Origin: an uncultured Mollicutes bacterium
GTDB lineage: Bacteria > Bacillota_I > Bacilli_A > RFN20 > CAG-826
DNA: 28,847 bases
Assembly: GCA_900545015.1 (NCBI GenBank)
Contig: UQXJ01000017.1
Span: 1 to 28,847 of the forward strand
Reading direction: 5' to 3'
In this document: positions 14,014 through 22,769 of the stretch, in pieces
Layout: every line of letters starts with the position of its first letter
Position numbering within the stretch: the stretch's first letter is position 1
Position numbers and translations under genes: made by a program
The notes under the pieces: generated by a model
What the model was told of the DNA's origin: nothing
The model's input: only the letters and a program-made list of their open reading frames with translations
The model's database searches: none

Positions 14014-16611
14014 TTATTTAGCTAAAAACCAATTTTTAGCATAACCTCCATCAACTTTTAATTTAACTTTTAACTTAACGCAATTTTCCATGACTTCAGT
14101 GACTAAAGCTTTAACAGCATCTTTTTCATCATCACTAACCATAATTATAAGTTCATCATGAATTTGTGATACGAGTTTTGCTTTAAAGTTTTTTTCTTTA
14201 AGTGCTTTATTCACGTTTATCATTGCAATTTTAATTAAATCAGCAGCACTTCCTTGAATAGGTGCGTTCATGGCAGCACGTTTAGCAAATTCTCTTAATT
14301 GATATTGAGAACTATTAATTTCTTGAAGATATCTTCTTCTGTGGAACATTGTTTCAGCATAACCATTAGAAACAGCAAATTCGACTAAAGAATTTAAATA
14401 ATCTTTAATTTCTGGAAATGCCTCATAAAAACTAGCAATAATTTCTCTACTTTCATAAACTGGAATTTCAAGTTGTTCACTTAAACCCCAATCACTAATT
14501 CCATAAACTATACCGAAGTTGACAGCTTTAGCTTTTCGCCTTTGATTTGGAGTTGGATCTCCTTCGATATGAAATACTTTTTTAGCAGTAGCACTATGAA
14601 TGTCTTCATCATTATTAAATACTTCGATTAAACTACTTGAATTTGATAAATGGGCAAGGATTCTTAATTCTATTTGTGAATAATCTAAAGATAAAATATT
14701 TAATTTTTCATCTTTATAAAAGAATGCTTTTCTAATTTGCTTGCCTTCTTCATCACGAGTAGAAATATTTTGTAAGTTTGGTTCACTACATGATAATCTT
14801 CCAGTTGTTGTAAGCGCTTGATTAAATGTAGGGTGAACTTTCCCATCTTCTTTAATAAAAGGAATTAGTCCATCAACATAAGTAGAAACTAATTTAGCGT
14901 ATTTTCTATATTCTAGAATTTTAGCAACAATTGGGAATTCAATTAAATTTTGTAGATGTTCTACGCTTGTTGATCCTTTTTTATTACCTTTTAAACCTAA
15001 TTTATCATAAATTATACTAGCGACTTGCTTTGGAGAATTGATATTAAACTCTTCGCCAGCTAATTCATAAATTTCTTTTGTTAATTCATCAAGGCGAACT
15101 TGATATTGCTTTTTGAAATCTAAAAGTGTGTTTTTATCAAGAGGAAAGCCCTCTTTTTCCATTTCCATTAAAACAATAGAAAGTGGTTGTTCTATATTAA
15201 TTAAAAGATCATATTGATTCTTTTTAATTAATTCATCTTTAATTTCATCCATTAATTTATATGAATAATAAGCAGTAGCAGCAGCTACTTTTTTACTACT
15301 ATCATCAAATAAAATATTAGTTTGTTGATGAGTGTAACTGATGTCAATTGAATATGTATTTAAAACACTTTCAATATCATTTTTTGAACCTGCATCAAGC
15401 AAATAATTAGCAAGTAATAAATCGAAATATAAGCCCTTTAATTCGATATTATAATTTCCTAAAACATAGCTAACTTTTTTATAATCAAAGACGTATTTTT
15501 TGATATTTTCATCCTTTAGTAATGATAACAATTTTTCAGATTTTTTAAGATTTTGATAATCAATATAATAAACTTTTTCACCATTAAAAAATGTAAGGCC
15601 TAGTAAAGTTGCATCATGATAATTGTCGTTTGTTGTCTCAATATCGATTGCTAAAAAATCTTTAAATTCTATGTCATTAACATCAATAACCTCGCAAAAC
15701 TCAACTATTTTTTGAATTTGCTCTTGAATTACAAGGTTTTTTGGTAGTTTAGAAAGTAGCGATTTAAATTCTAATCTATTAGAAAAATCAGAGATTTCTT
15801 TAAAGCGATAACCTTTATAAATTGTATCACTAACCTTAAGTGGAATCTTTTCGTTAATAGCAATTTCAGCTAGTTTTTTGCACATTCTTCCTGTGTCTTG
15901 ATGTTCGATAATATTTTGTCCAACTTTAGTTTTTGTATCAGCGTTTGCTATGATATTTTCAAGATCACCAAACTTAGAAATTAATAATTTTGCTGTCTTA
16001 TCTCCGACTCCAGGAATGCCTTTTAAGTTATCGCTATCATCACCACGAAGACCCTTATAATCAAGAATTTGGATAGGTTCAAAACCCCACTCTTCTTTAA
16101 AAGAAGTAGGTGTCATTTCATGAATATCTTTAAGACCTTTTTTAATTAATTCAATTGTGATTTTATCATTAATTAATTGAAGATAATCTTTATCACTTGT
16201 ATAAATTTCAACAGTGTAATTTTCTTTCTCAGCCTCTTTAGCCATAATGCCACAAATATCGTCTGCTTCTAAATTTTCATCTTCATAATGAACAATGTTT
16301 AATTTGTCTAAAAATTCTCTTGCGAGTGGCATTTGAGAAAGAAGCTCTTGAGGACATGGAGGTCTATTTGCTTTATATTCAGCAAATTCTTTATGCCTGA
16401 AAGTATGCTTTCCTGCATCAAATGCAACAAAAATTCCATCTCCTTCTTTTAAAGATTTTAAAAGAACAGTAATCATGTTCGAAAATGCATAAATTGCGTT
16501 TGTAGGTTGACCTTGAGAATTTCTCATTATTTTTTCTGGATCAATATTAAAAGTTGCATAAAATGCTCTAAAAAGTAAACTGTTACCATCAATAATTATT
16601 AGCTTTGACAT
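14014..16611 (-). CDS. polA: DNA polymerase I
   Basis: Gap-filling and Okazaki-fragment polymerase. Domain order over 865 residues: 5' nuclease/FEN (about 1-290; LIIDGNSLLFRAFY, LEADDICG, GLRGDDSDNLKGIPGVGDKT), 3'-5' exonuclease fold (about 315-480), and polymerase (about 485-865) with motif A DYSQIELR (Asp643), motif B RRKAKAVNFGIVYG and motif C HDE (818-820). The proofreading domain keeps exonuclease motif I (Asp323, Glu325) but, by hand alignment, lacks the Asp residues of motifs II and III, so it is probably inactive, as in Bacillus PolA. The ribosome site GGAG lies inside the end of dnaE, which stops 3 bases earlier; mutM-coaE starts 2 bases after polA. Confidence 0.97.
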   Translation of the reverse strand: MSKLIIIDGNSLLFRAFYATFNIDPEKIMRNSQGQPTNAIYAFSNMITVLLKSLKEGDGIFVAFDAGKHTFRHKEFAEYKANRPPCPQELLSQMPLAREFLDKLNIVHYEDENLEADDICGIMAKEAEKENYTVEIYTSDKDYLQLINDKITIELIKKGLKDIHEMTPTSFKEEWGFEPIQILDYKGLRGDDSDNLKGIPGVGDKTAKLLISKFGDLENIIANADTKTKVGQNIIEHQDTGRMCKKLAEIAINEKIPLKVSDTIYKGYRFKEISDFSNRLEFKSLLSKLPKNLVIQEQIQKIVEFCEVIDVNDIEFKDFLAIDIETTNDNYHDATLLGLTFFNGEKVYYIDYQNLKKSEKLLSLLKDENIKKYVFDYKKVSYVLGNYNIELKGLYFDLLLANYLLDAGSKNDIESVLNTYSIDISYTHQQTNILFDDSSKKVAAATAYYSYKLMDEIKDELIKKNQYDLLINIEQPLSIVLMEMEKEGFPLDKNTLLDFKKQYQVRLDELTKEIYELAGEEFNINSPKQVASIIYDKLGLKGNKKGSTSVEHLQNLIEFPIVAKILEYRKYAKLVSTYVDGLIPFIKEDGKVHPTFNQALTTTGRLSCSEPNLQNISTRDEEGKQIRKAFFYKDEKLNILSLDYSQIELRILAHLSNSSSLIEVFNNDEDIHSATAKKVFHIEGDPTPNQRRKAKAVNFGIVYGISDWGLSEQLEIPVYESREIIASFYEAFPEIKDYLNSLVEFAVSNGYAETMFHRRRYLQEINSSQYQLREFAKRAAMNAPIQGSAADLIKIAMINVNKALKEKNFKAKLVSQIHDELIIMVSDDEKDAVKALVTEVMENCVKLKVKLKVDGGYAKNWFLAK

Positions 16612-16614
16612 AAT

Positions 16615-19600
16615 CTAATTCTCCATTTCCTTGCATTCGTTAACTATAAAACTATTTCTATTATTTCTAATTTCTAAATAACCTTGAATTATCAAAATTG
16701 AATTAATTTTTGTTGTAATCGAGTGATCTTTCCATGTATTAGTAAAGAAAGTACAATCAATTTCTCCGCTTTCGTCAAAAAGTGAAACGAATGCCATCGG
16801 TCTTCCTTTATCTTTACCATTTTTAACCACAATTTGTTTGATACTTCTAACAATTCCGACAATAGTTGAAGTTTTTTTAACCTGTAGACTATCGATAGGC
16901 GTTATTTTTTCATTTAAATCTTTTATATTTATATGATTTAAAGGTGAATCACTAATCATGACACCAAGAGCAGATTGCTCATTTTCAATACGTTCAATTG
17001 GATCGTCAATACATTCAGGAATCCTGAATTCAAGTCCAAAATCATTAATTAATTTTCCTTCATTAAATAAACAACTTGAAGCATATTGAATAGCGCTTGG
17101 GATAGACATTTTTAATGCTTTTCTATTTGAATATAGATTATCAAAAACACCTGCGTCAATTAATTTTGAAAGTTGAGATTCATTGAATTTTTCTTTTGTT
17201 CTAATCATTCTTGTAACAAAATCGATAAAACTTGAATATAAACCATTTTGATTTCTTTCTTTTAAAATATTGATGATTATTTTACTTTGAAGTCCACTAA
17301 TTCCGTAAAGCGGCATAAGCAAACCACCATTATGACTTGTAAATGAAATAGAAGAATAATTAATATCTGGTAAAAGAATTTTAATATTTGATTTCTTTAT
17401 TTCACTTATATATTTTGAAAATTTAACATCGTTTGCACCATATTGTTGATCTAAAATTGCTGAATAAAATTGAATTGGATAATTAGCTTTTAAATAAGCT
17501 TCTTTACATGCAATCATTGCATAACTTACTGCATGAGCTTTATTAAAACCATAATTAGCGAATTTTAAGATTTGTGAAAATAAAGTTTCAGCTTCTTGGA
17601 TCGTATGATTTTTGCTTAATGCACCTTTTATAAATTTATTTTTCATTTCTAAAAGAACGTTTCTATCTTTTTTACTAATAGCTTTTCTAAAGATGTCAGC
17701 ATCAGTAAAAGTGAATCCAGAAAATACTTGAGCAATTTGCATAATTTGCTCTTGATAAACTATGATTCCATAAGTTTCTTTTAATATTGGTTCGAGGTCT
17801 TTTGAAATATAAGTAATTCTTTCTTTTCCTTCTTTTCTTCTAGAATAATTAGGAATAAATTGCATAGGACCTGGTCTATCTAAAGAGATAGTTGCAACAA
17901 CATCAAGGAAACAATTTGGCCTAATATTTATAAGCGCATTAAGACTTGCACTTGTATCAAGTTGAAAAATACCCATCGTTTTTAATTCACTTAAAAGAGT
18001 GAAAATTTCTTGTGTATCATAAGGTATGTCTTCCATTTTTATTTGAGTTTTGCAGTCTTTTTCAATATTTTGAAGGCATTTTTCAATAACTGTTAAATTT
18101 GATAAACCTAATAAATCCATCTTGAGGAAGCCTTGCTTTTCTAAATAATCTTTTTCAAATTCAACAACTAAACCTGTTTCGCTTTCATAGTCACAAGGTA
18201 TAACTGAGAGCAAATCATCTTCATTTAAAATGACGCCAGCAGCGTGAAGTCCTCTTTGTCTAGGGAGACCTTCAATTCTATGAGCTTCTTTAAAAAGGAA
18301 CTGATATTCTTCATCAGAATCAATGAGATTTTTTAAAGCTGGAATATTTTCATAAGCATAATCTAACGAGAAATTTTTTGCATTTTCATCTTTAAAATTA
18401 TCAGGTATGGCTTTCGAAACTTCGTTAACAATAGTTTGCTCAATTCCATAAACTCTACCTGTATCTCTTATTGCCTGTTTAGCAGCAATGGTTTGAAAAG
18501 CTGATACTCTAGCAACGTGATTATAACCATATTTATTAATAAGATATTCGATGACATCCTCTCTTTTGATGTCAGAAATATCAATATCAATATCAGGCAT
18601 CGAATTTCTTTTAATATTTAAAAATCTTTCAAATAAAAGATTATATTTAATAGGATCAACATCAGTGATTCCTAATGCATAAGAAATTAAACTACCAGCA
18701 GCTGAACCTCTACCAGGACCGACAGGAATATTATTATTTTTTGCAAAATTAATGTAATCTTGAACAACTAAAAAATAATTAATGAAACCCATTTTTTTGA
18801 TTACTGAATATTCTTGATTAAGTCTATTTTTATAAATTTTATTATTTAAATCGATATTTAATTTTGATACGCCATCATTGATTTTATTAACAAAAAAATC
18901 TCTTGTTTCTTCATCACTAAAATCTTTAAGATAATGAATTAATTTTCCTCTTTTGTTATCAAAATCAAAATTAATCATTTTATAAATAGAAGAAGTAGTA
19001 TTTATTTCCTCTTCGTTATAAAAATGAGATATTTCATCTTTTGATTTCAAATAAAAATAAGGATAACTACTTTCAAAATTTCTATCAATCGACCTATTTT
19101 CTCTAATTGCATCTAAAACATCGATTACTTTAGCGTCTTCTTTATTAACATAAGATACAAAAGGGAAAGCAACGATATTAAGTTTGTTTTTATCAGCAAA
19201 ATTTCTAATTAAATTAGCATGAGGAACGCTATTATCAGTATAAATTTCTAGCCCAATATAAAAATCATCAAAATACGATGATATTTTTTTGATAATTGGT
19301 AATAAATTATCATTTATTTGATTAAAACATGAATTTTTATTAGTTGGAATGATACAAATAACATCTTTAAAATAATCTTTTAATTCATCTAAAACAATTT
19401 CTTTATCGTTATATTTATTTTTTGAAATTAAAGAAACTATTTTACATAAATTACGATAACCATTTTCATTTTTTAATATTAAAGAAAGATAAAAATCTTC
19501 AACTTCGATATCAAGACCAAAGATTGGCTTAATATTATTTTCTTTTGCTAAACTATTAAATTCAGGATAGGAATACATGACATTTAAATCACATATTCCT

Positions 19601-19707
19601 ATCTCTTCATATCCGTATTTTTTGGCTACATTAAATAAATTCTTTAAAAGAATACCACTTTTTAAGAAACTGTAGCTTGTTCGGATATGAAGAGGAATAA
19701 ATGCCAT
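16615..19707 (-). CDS. dnaE: DNA polymerase III alpha subunit, DnaE type
   Basis: Replicative polymerase of the DnaE class, which in Firmicutes works beside PolC. The 1030 residues comprise an N-terminal PHP domain (about 1-200), the catalytic core with GPGRGSAAGSLISYALG and the metal-binding PDIDIDI at 371-377, a fingers/little-finger region (GFNKAHAVSYAMIACKEAYLKANYP), and a C-terminal OB fold (IVGIVRSIKQIVVKNGKDKG onward). The PHP motif at the start reads LHIRTSYSF; the second metal-binding His of the usual HxH is Arg, so PHP proofreading is not expected. It is slightly shorter than B. subtilis DnaE (about 1115). The start overlaps the nrnA stop by one base (TAATG), indicating translational coupling. 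Confidence 0.96.
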   Translation of the reverse strand: MAFIPLHIRTSYSFLKSGILLKNLFNVAKKYGYEEIGICDLNVMYSYPEFNSLAKENNIKPIFGLDIEVEDFYLSLILKNENGYRNLCKIVSLISKNKYNDKEIVLDELKDYFKDVICIIPTNKNSCFNQINDNLLPIIKKISSYFDDFYIGLEIYTDNSVPHANLIRNFADKNKLNIVAFPFVSYVNKEDAKVIDVLDAIRENRSIDRNFESSYPYFYLKSKDEISHFYNEEEINTTSSIYKMINFDFDNKRGKLIHYLKDFSDEETRDFFVNKINDGVSKLNIDLNNKIYKNRLNQEYSVIKKMGFINYFLVVQDYINFAKNNNIPVGPGRGSAAGSLISYALGITDVDPIKYNLLFERFLNIKRNSMPDIDIDISDIKREDVIEYLINKYGYNHVARVSAFQTIAAKQAIRDTGRVYGIEQTIVNEVSKAIPDNFKDENAKNFSLDYAYENIPALKNLIDSDEEYQFLFKEAHRIEGLPRQRGLHAAGVILNEDDLLSVIPCDYESETGLVVEFEKDYLEKQGFLKMDLLGLSNLTVIEKCLQNIEKDCKTQIKMEDIPYDTQEIFTLLSELKTMGIFQLDTSASLNALINIRPNCFLDVVATISLDRPGPMQFIPNYSRRKEGKERITYISKDLEPILKETYGIIVYQEQIMQIAQVFSGFTFTDADIFRKAISKKDRNVLLEMKNKFIKGALSKNHTIQEAETLFSQILKFANYGFNKAHAVSYAMIACKEAYLKANYPIQFYSAILDQQYGANDVKFSKYISEIKKSNIKILLPDINYSSISFTSHNGGLLMPLYGISGLQSKIIINILKERNQNGLYSSFIDFVTRMIRTKEKFNESQLSKLIDAGVFDNLYSNRKALKMSIPSAIQYASSCLFNEGKLINDFGLEFRIPECIDDPIERIENEQSALGVMISDSPLNHINIKDLNEKITPIDSLQVKKTSTIVGIVRSIKQIVVKNGKDKGRPMAFVSLFDESGEIDCTFFTNTWKDHSITTKINSILIIQGYLEIRNNRNSFIVNECKEMEN

Positions 19708-20714
19708 TATTTACTTTCTTTAATTAATTGATCTAATCTATCGATAAATTTAGGAAGTTCAGTAAGGTCTTTGATTTGACAACCACTAGCTTGAGCATGT
19801 CCACCACCTTTAAATTCACTTGCGACACCGTTAATTGTGTAATTTCTTGATCTAAGTGAAATTCTAAAACATGGTTCAGTAACATCTTCAGTAATTGAAC
19901 ACCAAATATTAATTCCTTTTATATTAGCGAAAAGATTTACATTTTCTTTGCCTCTATCACATGTGATATTTAAAGCATTTAAATCTTTTTCAGTTAACAC
20001 ATAATAAGCAACACCTTCTGGTGAAACTTTGAAATTATTAAGAATAAATTTAGTGATTTCAAGATCTTCAACATTCTTTTCATACATTTTTTCGTAAATT
20101 TTTGTAATGTTAAGACCTGTTTCAATTAATCTAGATGCTATAGCAAAAGTGTGAGCAGTTGTAGAACTGTACATAAATCTTCCTGAATCACCAACTAAAG
20201 CAATATAAAAATATTTTGCAGCTACTTCAGGAAATACAAATTTACCTTTAAAATTTAAAAGCATGTTGCAAACAAGTTCACTAGCTGCAGATTTAGCTGT
20301 ATCTACGATTGGTAAATCAAAAATATTATCAGTTGCTGGGTGATGGTCTACTTTAATTGTAAATTTAGCTTTTTGAAAACGTGGATCAGCGATACGTTTT
20401 AAATCACCAACGTCAACGATAATAGCTAAAAAATCATCGTCAAACCAATCATCTGATAATTTATCAGTTTCTGGAAATAATCCACGTGGAGTAAAGACAA
20501 CGTGATTATCTCCAAAGCATCTAACTTCTTTTTCGGGGAAATTGGCATTAATCCATTCTTTGAGACCAAATTGTGTCCCTAGTGCATCAAAGTCAGGCAT
20601 AATATGTCTAAAAATGCCAATTTTATTGTATTTTTTGATTTGTTTTAAAACAGAAGCGTATTCTTTTTCAAATTTTTTCCCTTCTAATTTTATGTAGTTA
20701 GTTTTAATTTCCAT
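19707..20714 (-). CDS. nrnA: DHH/DHHA1 phosphoesterase, NrnA-like (nanoRNase/pAp phosphatase)
   Basis: Bacterial NrnA degrades very short RNA and removes phosphate from pAp; relatives cleave pApA from c-di-AMP. Motifs numbered from the ATG at 20714: HIMPDFDALG (His37, Asp41, Asp43), IIVDVGD (Asp101), VDHHPA (123-125, the DHH triad) and a C-terminal DHHA1 domain ending in GGGHAQASGC, so all metal and substrate motifs are present. The frame opens at a TTG (20738) overlapping ackA, but AAGGGA 8 bases before the ATG at 20714 supports that start (335 residues). It follows ackA by 11 bases and overlaps dnaE by one; nrnA near dnaE is also the B. subtilis arrangement. Confidence 0.9.
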   Translation of the reverse strand: MEIKTNYIKLEGKKFEKEYASVLKQIKKYNKIGIFRHIMPDFDALGTQFGLKEWINANFPEKEVRCFGDNHVVFTPRGLFPETDKLSDDWFDDDFLAIIVDVGDLKRIADPRFQKAKFTIKVDHHPATDNIFDLPIVDTAKSAASELVCNMLLNFKGKFVFPEVAAKYFYIALVGDSGRFMYSSTTAHTFAIASRLIETGLNITKIYEKMYEKNVEDLEITKFILNNFKVSPEGVAYYVLTEKDLNALNITCDRGKENVNLFANIKGINIWCSITEDVTEPCFRISLRSRNYTINGVASEFKGGGHAQASGCQIKDLTELPKFIDRLDQLIKESK

Positions 20715-20725
20715 TTGTATTCCCT

Positions 20726-21922
20726 TTATTTTAAGCAAATTCTATATGCATCACGTGCAATCATGACTTCTTCGTCTGTAGGAATGACTGCAACTTTAAT
20801 GTTTGAATCATCTGTTGAGATGAGTCCTTCAAATCCTCCAACACCTTTATTATTTAATTCATCACTGTAATTAACTTTAAGTGCTTCATGAATGTTATCT
20901 AAAACATATTTTCTATATTCAGGTGCGTTTTCACCAATACCAGCTGAGAAGATAATTAAATCACATCCACCAAGTCTAACAAAATATTCACCAATATAAT
21001 CAGCAACTCTTCTTGCCCATAATTTAATAGCTAATTGAGCTCTTTGATTACCTTTATGTGCTTCGTTTGCAACATCTCTTGAGTCATTTGAAATTCCGCT
21101 GACACCAAGTAATCCACTCTTTTTATTCATTTCTTGGAAGATTGTTTCATAATCTTTACCAGTCATTGCTTGAATTTGATAGAAAACACTTGGATCCATA
21201 TCTCCAGTTCTTGAGTTCATCATAATTCCACCAAGTGGAGTTAAACCCATTGATGTAGCAACACACTTTCCGTTTTTAGTAGCAGTAATAGAAGCACCAC
21301 TTCCTAAGTGGCAAATAATCATTCTCTTATCTTTTGATTCTGGAATATATTTTTCTCCAACTTCAGAAAGATATTTGTGGCTTGTACCATGAGCACCATA
21401 TCTTCTAATTGAATATTTTTCAGTGTATTCAAATGGGATAGGGAATGTGTAATCTTCAGCTTCCATTGTTTGGTGGAAAGCAGTATCAAAAACAGCAATT
21501 TGAGGTACTTCAGGAAGAATTTTCTTGAATGCTTCATAACCAACTAAGTGTGCTTTATTATGAAGTGGAGCAAGTGGTATTAAACTTTCAACTTTTTTAA
21601 CTGTATCATCATTCCAAAGAACAGATTCTTTAAAATAACTACCACCTTGAACAACTCTGTGTCCGACAGCTTTAATTTCATCTAAGCTTTTAATAATGTT
21701 TTTTGAGATTAATGCATCAACAATCTTTTTAACAGCATAGCCGTGATCTGGCACTGGGATAACAACAGTGTCTTTTTCTCCATTATACTTAATAGTGAAG
21801 ATTCCATCTTCGTGGCCAATTCTTTCAACAATGCCAGAACAAATAACAATTTCTTCAGGCATTTCATAAAGTTTAAATTTTACACTGCTTGATCCGCAGT
21901 TAACAGACATAACTTTTTCCAT
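20726..21922 (-). CDS. ackA: Acetate kinase
   Basis: Transfers phosphate between acetyl phosphate and ADP, giving ATP and acetate at the end of fermentation. The 398-residue length and blocks are typical: NCGSSSVKFKLY at the N-terminus, GHRVVQGG, FDTAFHQTM, RRYGAHGTSHKY, ICHLGSGAS, SRTGDMDP, and FSAGIGENAPEYR. All expected active-site segments are present. A strong ribosome site (TAGGAG) precedes the ATG. It heads a tightly packed operon with nrnA, dnaE, polA and mutM-coaE; no phosphotransacetylase gene is in the window, so its usual pathway partner must be elsewhere. Confidence 0.97.
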   Translation of the reverse strand: MEKVMSVNCGSSSVKFKLYEMPEEIVICSGIVERIGHEDGIFTIKYNGEKDTVVIPVPDHGYAVKKIVDALISKNIIKSLDEIKAVGHRVVQGGSYFKESVLWNDDTVKKVESLIPLAPLHNKAHLVGYEAFKKILPEVPQIAVFDTAFHQTMEAEDYTFPIPFEYTEKYSIRRYGAHGTSHKYLSEVGEKYIPESKDKRMIICHLGSGASITATKNGKCVATSMGLTPLGGIMMNSRTGDMDPSVFYQIQAMTGKDYETIFQEMNKKSGLLGVSGISNDSRDVANEAHKGNQRAQLAIKLWARRVADYIGEYFVRLGGCDLIIFSAGIGENAPEYRKYVLDNIHEALKVNYSDELNNKGVGGFEGLISTDDSNIKVAVIPTDEEVMIARDAYRICLK

Positions 21923-21957
21923 ATTTTTAACTCCTAATAATTTAAAAATGCTTATAC

Positions 21958-21986
21958 ATTATAAACTTAATTAACTCCAATTTTAA
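21958..21986 (-). promoter_or_regulatory. Candidate promoter of the ackA operon
   Basis: A perfect TATAAT lies at 21958-21963 on the minus strand with TTAAAA (4/6) 17 bases upstream. The leader would be about 30 bases and include TAGGAG. The surrounding DNA is very AT-rich, so chance matches are likely and the -35 call is weak. Confidence 0.45.
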
Positions 21987-22074
21987 GAACTTTACGCATT
22001 TATTATTAAATAAGTATATTATTTACATATATTTATATATTTAGGATAGCAAAACATGTTAGAGAGGAAAGATT

Positions 22075-22572
22075 ATGCCAAAAATTAATGAAAAACTTCA
22101 ATTATTGAAAAAAATTGCCCATAGTTTTAATGAAAATGGAATTGAATGGGCTTTAGGGGCTTCGCTAATGCTGTATCTTAAAGGAATTGTTCCTGATTTT
22201 CATGATATTGACTTAATGATTTCTATGAAAGATGCAGATAAAGCAAAAGAGATCTTATCAGAAATGGGAAAAATTTGTCCTCCTAATCCGATACAAAACC
22301 CAATTTATCACACAAAAAGATTTATGGAATTTGTGATTGATTCAATTGATGTTGACCTTATGGCAGGCTTTATTATTGAAAAAGATAGCAAAATTTATGA
22401 CTGCTCTTTACATAAAAATCAAATTGTTGAAGAAGTGAAATTAGATGGAGAATCTATCCCTTTACAATCTCCACTTTTATGGTCTAAATATTATCATTTA
22501 ATGGGAAGAGATGAGAAAGGTTCAATGATTGAAAAGGCTCTTTCTAACAAAAAAATAAATGAAAATAAATGA
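22075..22572 (+). CDS. Small nucleotidyltransferase-fold protein, function unknown
   Basis: A 165-residue soluble protein. It carries the hallmarks of the polymerase-beta-like nucleotidyltransferase fold: a Gly-Ala-Ser helix start (28-30), HDIDLMI with Asp44 and Asp46, and a later IDVDLM with candidate third acidic residue Asp92 or Asp94. The first-motif serine follows Gly-Ala rather than the usual Gly-Ser. Such minimal proteins include antibiotic adenylyltransferases, toxin-neutralising MNT proteins and RNA-modifying enzymes; nothing here identifies the substrate. It stands alone between the divergent ackA operon and glgB, with ribosome site GAGAGGA, and no HEPN-like partner is adjacent. It is the only gene here ending in TGA. 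Confidence 0.7.
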   Translation: MPKINEKLQLLKKIAHSFNENGIEWALGASLMLYLKGIVPDFHDIDLMISMKDADKAKEILSEMGKICPPNPIQNPIYHTKRFMEFVIDSIDVDLMAGFIIEKDSKIYDCSLHKNQIVEEVKLDGESIPLQSPLLWSKYYHLMGRDEKGSMIEKALSNKKINENK

Positions 22573-22633
22573 AACTTTATATAGAAAAACAATCATAATT
22601 TTATTCAAAAATTTAAATTTTTTAGTTTTTAGA

Positions 22634-22659
22634 ATAAATGTAAATTATAAATGTAAATT
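22634..22659. repeat. 13-base tandem direct repeat upstream of glgB
   Basis: ATAAATGTAAATT occurs twice head to tail with no mismatch. It lies in the 197-base AT-rich gap between the nucleotidyltransferase gene and glgB. The same gap holds TGAAAATTTTCA (22684-22695), a 12-base palindrome, and an all-AT palindrome at 22607-22622. Two adjacent binding sites for a regulator are possible; simple AT-rich drift is also possible. Confidence 0.45.
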
Positions 22660-22769
22660 TTTCAGTAAAATGTTATGAAAATATGAAAATTTTCAATAAA
22701 AATGTGATTTTTCTTTATTAAATTTATACAAAAATATATAATCAATTTATTAGGAGACTAAAAAGTATT

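Noticed and set aside
16615..19707. dnaE as PolC
   Set aside because: It has the DnaE order (PHP at the extreme N-terminus, no inserted DEDD exonuclease, C-terminal OB fold) and not the PolC arrangement.
22061..22572. Toxin-antitoxin or abortive infection (AbiE-like) system around the nucleotidyltransferase gene
   Set aside because: No partner gene is adjacent on either side; neighbours are ackA and glgB.
22570..22572. TGA read as tryptophan (Mycoplasma-type code)
   Set aside because: Tryptophan is written TGG in all genes, no gene has an internal TGA, and the one terminal TGA is followed within a few codons by TAG, so it gives no support for recoding.
22607..22622. AAAAATTTAAATTTTT palindrome as terminator of the nucleotidyltransferase gene
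   Set aside because: Contains only A and T, so a hairpin would be weak; such palindromes arise easily at this base composition.
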